Below, piece after piece: positions 58,382 through 64,000 of a stretch of DNA of 64,000 nt (position 1 is its first letter; each line of letters opens with the position of its first letter). Position numbers and translations under genes: made by a program. The DNA is taken from positions 907,501-971,500 of the forward strand of contig JAACMV010000010.1 in assembly GCA_010909725.1 (NCBI GenBank), read 5' to 3'. This stretch comes from Picochlorum sp. 'celeri' (lineage: Eukaryota > Chlorophyta > Trebouxiophyceae). The notes under the pieces were generated by a model that saw only the letters and a list, made by a program, of their open reading frames with translations, did not search any database and was not told where the DNA came from.

Positions 58382-60637
58382 TTACCACAATTGCAGTGGG
58401 TTTCCGTATGCATGCGTCTGTTGCATTCCTGGTTGCTGTGCTGCAGGCTGATGATAGCCTGGTGCCGCTTGTTTCATTGGCACATTGAAATTTTGCTGAG
58501 GTGGATATGCCATTTCGCCTCTCTCCAATCGACTGATACCATCCAGAGTCCATGCTGTTTCTGATTTGAATGACATTGGGTCGACTCGTACCACGTTGAT
58601 TCTCAATCGCTTCTCCTCTTGATACTTGTCTTCAGATAATCGCAGCTTCACAATAAATTGCTTGAACTGTGCATCTCTAAAGACAGCTGAGAATTTCGGA
58701 TTTCCTTCGTTCATCCATTGGTTGAGTTGCCCAGCAGGTGTTCCCAGCAGATCTGGAGCTGTTTCATTGAATGCTGTGACCCATGACGCATCAGAATGAT
58801 CTCCAAGCTGGCATGAAAGAATGTACCGCCATTCAGGGGTGCAGTTGGCTGAGCATCGTTCACAGAACCAGCTTGTTCCATCTCCTGTTGTATCAGCCAA
58901 TTTTTTGTTGCATTGCTTCCCATTGTACGTGAGCGTGCATGCAGGATAACTGAAATTTTCATTCCGTGCATACGTCATGTAGCACACAGCCTGAACCCAA
59001 GCAGCTTGGTCGCCCAACCCCAGGCCTTCTCCGCGAATCTGCGAGATACAGATACGTCGATCTGCCTTTCTTCCGCCTTCTTTTATACCAGAGAGAGGTT
59101 TGACTTCCTGTGCAGATCCCCCGGATGCATACCACTGCTGCAGTTGAGGAGTTTCTGGCGCCTCTGGTGGGTTCAGTAGAACCGAGGAGGAGGATACAGT
59201 GGATATATTCTTGCCATTGAACTCCCCTACACGCCCTCCTTTGATCGCAACCACCGGATGCCGTGAGGATGCTATCTCAGCAGAAATCGTATCACCAGGG
59301 GCGGATGCAAACTCACCCCACAAGGTCACCTCAATGCTCCTTCCACTTGGATCCCTCAAAGACACAGACCTCTTCACAGCTTCAGATCCATCCTTCCGAG
59401 TGATGGTGGTCACTTCAGCGGCACTTTCCACAACACCGATAATATCTACAATAGATCCCTGAGGTGTATCTTCCAACACATTGATAGGGACAAAATTGAA
59501 GGATATTTTGGGAATACTAGTCTCATCTGGTGCCAGTTCAAGTCGACTCCCACTCTCAAGATGAATTTCAAACTGGTGACGGGTTTGGTTGTAATTTCCC
59601 CTCTTATTTCTCAAAGAGGCTTTGCTGATGTAATATACCCGCCCTTGTTCCACTTGATCAAAAAATCTATCGCACTGATCATTCCATCCAACAACCCGAA
59701 TTTCACCTCCATCAGCATCAAGCAGATCAAAGGAGAAGAACCTCCCTTCCCCACGAGCGTTCGAATACCTTTTGATTGGTGTCTTCGTTGTAACTCTAGC
59801 CTTGATTGTCCACCTGTTCTGGTACGAGTTCAGTGAATTGATTGGCGAGATTGACACTGGAGCCTCATTCCGTGCAATGGCACCACCTGCAGCAGGCTTG
59901 TACGATCCTGCATCCTGTGGCATCCCATATCCGGTTGCTCCATAATTTCCATTTATTTGAGGAGGGGGAGCACTACCATACATGCCTCCACCAGAAGTTG
60001 GAGGAGGAGCTGCACCCCCACCATACATGCCTCCACCTGCAGCTGGAGGAGGAGCTGCACCACCGCCATACATGCCACCTGGGCCAGACGTTGCAGGAGG
60101 AGGGCCCCCATACATACCGCCAGCATTCTGCGGAGCACCTCCATACATGTTTGGATACTGCTGTTGCTGCTGCTGCGCAGCAGCAGGAGGAGCCCCATAC
60201 ATACTTCCACCATGCATGCCATGGTGTTGCTGTTGTTGCTGAGGAGGAGGATGAGCAGCAGCACCTGCCCCCTCCTGCTGAGCACCCAACTTCAAAGAGA
60301 GCGTCTTTGGATCACCAATCTTGTAGTCACATGCACCCACAAATGTCATGGACAAAATGATCAAAATCCGCTTCTGATTCATCTCATTCTGTATACATTC
60401 ATGTACATCGACGATACTGTTCTCCTTGATCTGATTCGAATCAGCCATACTCGCCAATTGAGACGCAAGAATACAGCTCATAGCCTCCACCCCGTCAGAC
60501 AAGAGTACCTTGTACCTCGACCCAGACTGACCGGGCTGCTTCGACTCCAGCTTCTTCAAACCTAACACTTGCAGCCTCACATTTTTATTTGTAAATCCCC
60601 TGTACACCTCCTGAATCCCTCCAGGCGTTAAAGACAT
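58382..60637 (-). CDS. RPA1: Replication protein A 70-kDa subunit
   Basis: 751 residues, one exon. RPA coats single-stranded DNA in replication, repair and recombination. In order: the DBD-F N-terminal domain (1-110); a Gly/Pro/Tyr/Met linker with repeated GGMYGGGAAPPP units (about 120-240); DBD-A with ISPINSLNSYQNRWTIKARV (near 270); DBD-B; and DBD-C with the zinc ribbon C-TLTYNGKQC and FCERC near 570. The linker is longer and more repetitive than the usual Ser/Pro linker. The 5' end faces the accessory region with the hAT element. Confidence 0.95.
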   Translation of the reverse strand: MSLTPGGIQEVYRGFTNKNVRLQVLGLKKLESKQPGQSGSRYKVLLSDGVEAMSCILASQLASMADSNQIKENSIVDVHECIQNEMNQKRILIILSMTFVGACDYKIGDPKTLSLKLGAQQEGAGAAAHPPPQQQQQHHGMHGGSMYGAPPAAAQQQQQQYPNMYGGAPQNAGGMYGGPPPATSGPGGMYGGGAAPPPAAGGGMYGGGAAPPPTSGGGMYGSAPPPQINGNYGATGYGMPQDAGSYKPAAGGAIARNEAPVSISPINSLNSYQNRWTIKARVTTKTPIKRYSNARGEGRFFSFDLLDADGGEIRVVGWNDQCDRFFDQVEQGRVYYISKASLRNKRGNYNQTRHQFEIHLESGSRLELAPDETSIPKISFNFVPINVLEDTPQGSIVDIIGVVESAAEVTTITRKDGSEAVKRSVSLRDPSGRSIEVTLWGEFASAPGDTISAEIASSRHPVVAIKGGRVGEFNGKNISTVSSSSVLLNPPEAPETPQLQQWYASGGSAQEVKPLSGIKEGGRKADRRICISQIRGEGLGLGDQAAWVQAVCYMTYARNENFSYPACTLTYNGKQCNKKLADTTGDGTSWFCERCSANCTPEWRYILSCQLGDHSDASWVTAFNETAPDLLGTPAGQLNQWMNEGNPKFSAVFRDAQFKQFIVKLRLSEDKYQEEKRLRINVVRVDPMSFKSETAWTLDGISRLERGEMAYPPQQNFNVPMKQAAPGYHQPAAQQPGMQQTHAYGNPLQLW

Positions 60638-61814
60638 GATTCCTTGCTTCGGGTGTCAACAACACCAGATCTGTTCGGCGACACTGACCACGTCCTTCTC
60701 TCTTGAACAGACACTTCAATGAGTATCTATATCACTATGTGAGTATATAAAATTGACGAAATAGACGGTCGATACAGCACAGGACAAACGCGCGAGGTCG
60801 TTGGCCAGTCGATCAAATTCTATCAAAATATAATCTCCTCTCTGTATCTTTCCAGTAAAATATTTTATTACGTAGTACTATACTATGAGAACACAATGGA
60901 ACATAGTATTATTCGTCTAATCTGGCGGACACTGTGCGACGAGATTTGGTACATGCTCAAAATTCAAAAAGTTTTCATGTAACTTTCCAAAATTGGGAAT
61001 ATTTTCATCTTCGAACACCTCGCTATCTGAGCATATTGCCCATTCGTATGTGTTTAAATCAGCATTGTTTTCCCAATGGTAGATTGCACAAGATCGGCAA
61101 CTCTGCAAGAATTGTCAAAATACAAAATCAAAATCCACATGGATTTCATTGGCCAATGGCCGGTGAAATTCCACAGGGATCAGTCAGAGTCGAAACAGCC
61201 ACCACAACCTTTAAGCATGATGATATCTCTGACCCTCGCACTCTTCTCCTATGTATAACAAACTCTTCCAGAGGAGGCAACGTACTCCACCTGTACGGAA
61301 ACCCCGTCCCACCGTTCCTCAAAACTCTCAGAGCTGAAATTTGATTGAAATTGATCGAGTTGCTGAAGCCACCCTATACCTATGACTCGATTGGAGTAGC
61401 ATTAAAATGCGTAATACCGTGATTACCAGGGAGAACAAAACTTTTCGGTGGGCGAGATGCATCCCAGTGGATGCACTCTAATACATCCAATTTACCAGCC
61501 AACAAGAAGATGGGTCACTTACAGAAGAAGAGGAGACAGATCATGGAGACTCCAAACGTCATTCTTAAAATATTTCATATCATAGAAGATCAGTCTAGCG
61601 CAGAGGCTGATGAGGACAGTGAGGATGAAGTTGTGGAGTTGCTGGCAGCCTCATGCAGGGGCATTCCCATGCAGCCATGACAGGTGTCGCATGGAAAATG
61701 TGGGGCGCTAGCGAACCATTGCCTGCCCGAAACATCGGGGAGGAATCAAAGTGACGTAGAGCACTCGGCTGCTGTAAGACAACAAATGTGGATAGAGATG
61801 TAACTGTCCAGTAG
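60638..61814. other. Gene-poor stretch with coding-like minus-strand fragments
   Basis: No complete gene is supported. On the minus strand several open stretches look protein-like: 61384-61507 (LECIHWDASRPPKSF), 61270-61376 (QQLDQFQSNFSSESFEERW) and 60917-61103 (CRSCAIYHWENNADL). A phase-compatible 53-bp intron (donor CCCTG|GTAATC, acceptor GGTATAG) could join the first two. An acidic plus-strand ORF (61471-61680) overlaps partly. This may be a decayed gene or old transposon. I could not assign a family. Confidence 0.3.
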
Positions 61815-61841
61815 GTAGGGTTGGGTAATATGCTGGAAGGT

Positions 61842-61874
61842 GAAAACGGCATAGCGGCATGATATGCCGTTTTC
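61842..61874. repeat. Subterminal hairpin of the hAT element
   Basis: GAAAACGGCAT and its exact complement ATGCCGTTTTC are separated by 11 bases that again contain GGCAT. It is a likely transposase-binding site, by analogy with subterminal repeats in hAT elements. Confidence 0.6.
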
Positions 61875-62098
61875 AACATATTGATCGGTCAAAGGACCCC
61901 TTTGATGGGAGAGAGTGACATGAAATCGATATGCTGGAGCATATTTGCAGCATATTTGCCTTGTGTCTGCCACAAGAAGGGCATAATTCGTTTGGTAAAG
62001 GTTCCAAGGTATAAAACAAACATTTTGTAACGATTTGTGAGGGTTGTAAGAGGCTATGACTATCACTGGGGCGAGAAACAACCGACCAAAGACTGAAG

Positions 62099-64000
62099 TC
62101 ATCCATCATGAGGAGTTGATAGATAAAAGTCCTCCCCTTCCATTGTTATCTTGTCAGCGCTTTCTAATTGTTTGAGAATTTGAATGACATTTTCTCGTGA
62201 GACTCCTATGTTGCGAGATTTCAGCGTCTCAACCACTCCCGTGATTGATGTGCTACTGTTGTTTAACTGCCCAAGTTCCATCACAACCGATTGAATAATT
62301 TCACACTCCGATCCCGAGTCCTGATTTTCAGCCAAGTCTACTATTTCCTCAGATACCATGAAGTCAATATCAGCGTCATTTAGCCAGTCTAAATCCGCAA
62401 CGTCCACATCCAGGTCGATGAAATCAACATCTTCGTCTCCTTGGCAGGTTCTTCCCTCAAGGTAATTGGCAAGAGCCCTCTGGCTCCTTTTGAAATCTCT
62501 TCCCATAGTAATCATTAAAAGCTTTTTAGCTCTTTGAGGATCTAATCTATGTCTGGTAGGCTTGTATAAATGTCTCATTCTAGACCAAAGCCTTTCACAA
62601 CTGCAGGAGGTGACATGCATAGCAAAAAGGTTGCGAGTCACATAGTCAGATATGATGCGATAGCGAGGATGATCAATAGCCCTCCACAAGGAAGCGACAA
62701 TAAAATTTCCTCTGTCCCCTTCCTCTAATTTCCACTCGTTCTCCTGAGGCATCTTGCTCGATTCTATTAACTCTACCAGACTCTCTACATGGTCATAGTT
62801 CCTGATTTGAATCCCATCCTCCAGTAAGCGCTCTAGCTCCTTCAGCCCTTCATTCTTATCAGATTCTAGTATAAAGGACTTAAAAGCTACCTTAGCTTTC
62901 TCTAGTTGAGCTCGTGTCACATACTTAACGGGGGGCCTGAAGGTGTCGATAGCAATCCTCTCAAAAAATCTGAGATCCAAAAGGAAGGCCAGAGTGAAGA
63001 GATCAACGTTCGTGTACTCCATTCTTTTCCGTACTCTGACTGCCATTTCTTTTTCGACACCGAAAATTGTCTCCTGAGTTTTTTCTCCATTGAAACATAT
63101 GCTACCACCACCCTCAAAGGCAGGAAGTTCGCGAACCCGGAATTTATGGTCTAAGAACCGCCAAACAAAGTACATCTGAGTTATCATTGGCTTATCCTGC
63201 TCGATGTGGTGAATCATATCTACAACAGGCCCCAATATATCCACGAGTGTGGCCAGATTGGACCAAAACGAGTCTGAAAAAATCTTTGAGAATGCCAACC
63301 TCTGATCTTCTGTTGAGCTGTAAGTGTTATCTGGATTGAATTTGGAAAGCAATCTCTCGTTCCCAGCCATTTTTTTAATAGCTTCTTTAGATTGAATAAG
63401 ATCTCGCATTTCAGTCACGAAATATCCGAACCGTGTCTCGACTCCAAGCCTGAGAGGATAAGTCTTTTGGTACATTTCCTTTTGACATTCTTGCAAAATG
63501 GGACGACACTCTCTGACGTTGCACAGAAGCACCATCTTGTGAGATATCGAGAAGCAGTCTTCTAAGGTATCTATTTTGCTGATATCCTTCAACAGGAGAC
63601 TCAGAGTATGTGCCTGGCAGGTCATATGAATTGTTCCAGGGTATTTGGCCTGCAAGTCTTCTCCAGCTTTCCTGTATGCCATTTCTCCATCAAAAACACA
63701 ACCGATGTAACAGTCAGAACCCAACGCATCAATCATTGTTGTCATTTTATTGAACAAATACGATCGAGAAACCACCTCGTCATCTACTGTGGTGAAAATG
63801 TCACCCAGATGACTCCCTGTTGGAAAGTTCAAAGTTGCTCCTACCAGTTTACTGCCCTTGTTGGCATACTTTGATCTCCAAGAATCCGATGCTACCTGAA
63901 AGCACTTAAAATAGTTTATATTTGATTCTCTTGCAGCCAGAAACTCCTCGTACTTATTATCCAAAAATGATCCACAAAGAGTTTTCCTGCAGATACCAGA
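62099..64000 (-). CDS. hAT-type transposase with extra C-terminal winged-helix-like domain, partial
   Basis: The frame is open from base 64000 to the stop at 62099, so the N-terminus (probably a BED zinc finger) is missing; 633 codons are visible. The DUF659-like part has the catalytic Asp in GDIFTTVDDE and GCVFDGEMAYRK, with MTCQAHTLSLLLKDI after it. The C-terminal dimerisation region has the diagnostic SCSCERLWSRMRHLYKPTRHRL with catalytic Glu. An acidic linker rich in Asp leads to an extra domain of about 60 residues (LGQLNNSSTSITGVVETLKS to YLSTPHDG) with a winged-helix pattern. The visible reading frame has no internal stops, so the copy could be active. Confidence 0.85.
   Translation of the reverse strand, partial: SGICRKTLCGSFLDNKYEEFLAARESNINYFKCFQVASDSWRSKYANKGSKLVGATLNFPTGSHLGDIFTTVDDEVVSRSYLFNKMTTMIDALGSDCYIGCVFDGEMAYRKAGEDLQAKYPGTIHMTCQAHTLSLLLKDISKIDTLEDCFSISHKMVLLCNVRECRPILQECQKEMYQKTYPLRLGVETRFGYFVTEMRDLIQSKEAIKKMAGNERLLSKFNPDNTYSSTEDQRLAFSKIFSDSFWSNLATLVDILGPVVDMIHHIEQDKPMITQMYFVWRFLDHKFRVRELPAFEGGGSICFNGEKTQETIFGVEKEMAVRVRKRMEYTNVDLFTLAFLLDLRFFERIAIDTFRPPVKYVTRAQLEKAKVAFKSFILESDKNEGLKELERLLEDGIQIRNYDHVESLVELIESSKMPQENEWKLEEGDRGNFIVASLWRAIDHPRYRIISDYVTRNLFAMHVTSCSCERLWSRMRHLYKPTRHRLDPQRAKKLLMITMGRDFKRSQRALANYLEGRTCQGDEDVDFIDLDVDVADLDWLNDADIDFMVSEEIVDLAENQDSGSECEIIQSVVMELGQLNNSSTSITGVVETLKSRNIGVSRENVIQILKQLESADKITMEGEDFYLSTPHDG

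Larger units (their letters stand above)
61815..64000 (-). mobile_element. hAT-family DNA transposon, cut by the right edge
   Basis: The transposase gene reads leftward, and its 3' end lies about 280 bp from a probable element end. Near 61815-61830 the GTAGGGTTGGGTAA motif resembles the ends of many hAT elements. A perfect 11-bp inverted repeat (61842-61852 and 61864-61874) forms a subterminal hairpin. The other terminus and target-site duplication lie outside the window, so the boundary is tentative. Confidence 0.5.

Noticed and set aside
1..64000. CRISPR arrays, bacterial operons or plastid genome segment
   Set aside because: Spliceosomal introns, nuclear-type genes and alternating strands show a nuclear eukaryotic region, and no regularly spaced short repeats were seen.

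Overview
The window comes from the nuclear genome of a small photosynthetic eukaryote, most likely a compact-genome green alga. This is inferred from gene content: a plant-type B3 transcription factor, a PAUSED-type exportin-T, a plant AAP-like amino acid permease, a complex I bridge ferredoxin homologue, nuclear-encoded plastid bS16, plastid coproporphyrinogen oxidase, two LTD proteins, a YlmG/YGGT protein and a PRR-type receiver. A Picochlorum-like trebouxiophyte would fit the moderate GC, dense genes and few introns, but I cannot prove the genus. Most introns I could place are 53-129 bp with GT..AG ends and GTAYGT-like donors; bS16 has one of 243 bp and the element gene one of about 100 bp. 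The standard genetic code is used. Many convergent genes stop within 0-16 bp of each other.

Layout. 1-6.1 kb: a DUF1421-like protein cut by the left edge, a polymerase III-type SRP (7SL) RNA gene, a YeeE/YedE sulfur transporter and NEMF/Rqc2. 6.3-13.1 kb: two ABCA transporters head to head. 13.2-17 kb: a plastid block of coproporphyrinogen oxidase, two tandem LTD paralogues and a YGGT protein. 17.1-25.1 kb: a HAD-methyltransferase fusion, a tiny Cys-rich protein, an amino acid permease, a carotenoid cleavage dioxygenase, an LRR protein and the ferredoxin-like complex I protein. 25.5-27.5 kb: a PRR-type receiver fused to a COP1/SPA-type WD40 propeller.

27.8-31.8 kb is the accessory island and the most unusual region. 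A circularly permuted tRNA-Ala(CGC) gene, with its 3' half upstream of its 5' half, abuts an element of about 3.9 kb bounded by direct repeats of about 220 bp. The left repeat begins inside the tRNA anticodon loop. The element carries an acidic duplicated ORF and a gene encoding SANT/Myb-like modules, an EsV-1-7 Cys-rich motif and a PD-(D/E)XK-like nuclease domain. One in-frame stop separates the nuclease domain from the rest.

32.2-60.6 kb is housekeeping again: NDUFS1, shikimate kinase, ENY2, a Xi-class GST, a bZIP factor, DNA2, plastid bS16, the B3 factor, NDUFV2, a CUE protein, TTC27, a TMBIM protein, exportin-T, a HAD hydrolase and RPA1. The right edge (about 61.8-64 kb) is a hAT transposon cut by the window end. 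Its transposase carries an extra C-terminal domain that looks like a winged helix. The mitochondrial complex I genes (NDUFS1, NDUFV2, the ferredoxin-like protein), plastid biogenesis genes and genome-maintenance genes (DNA2, RPA1) are interspersed without operon logic, as expected for a nuclear genome.
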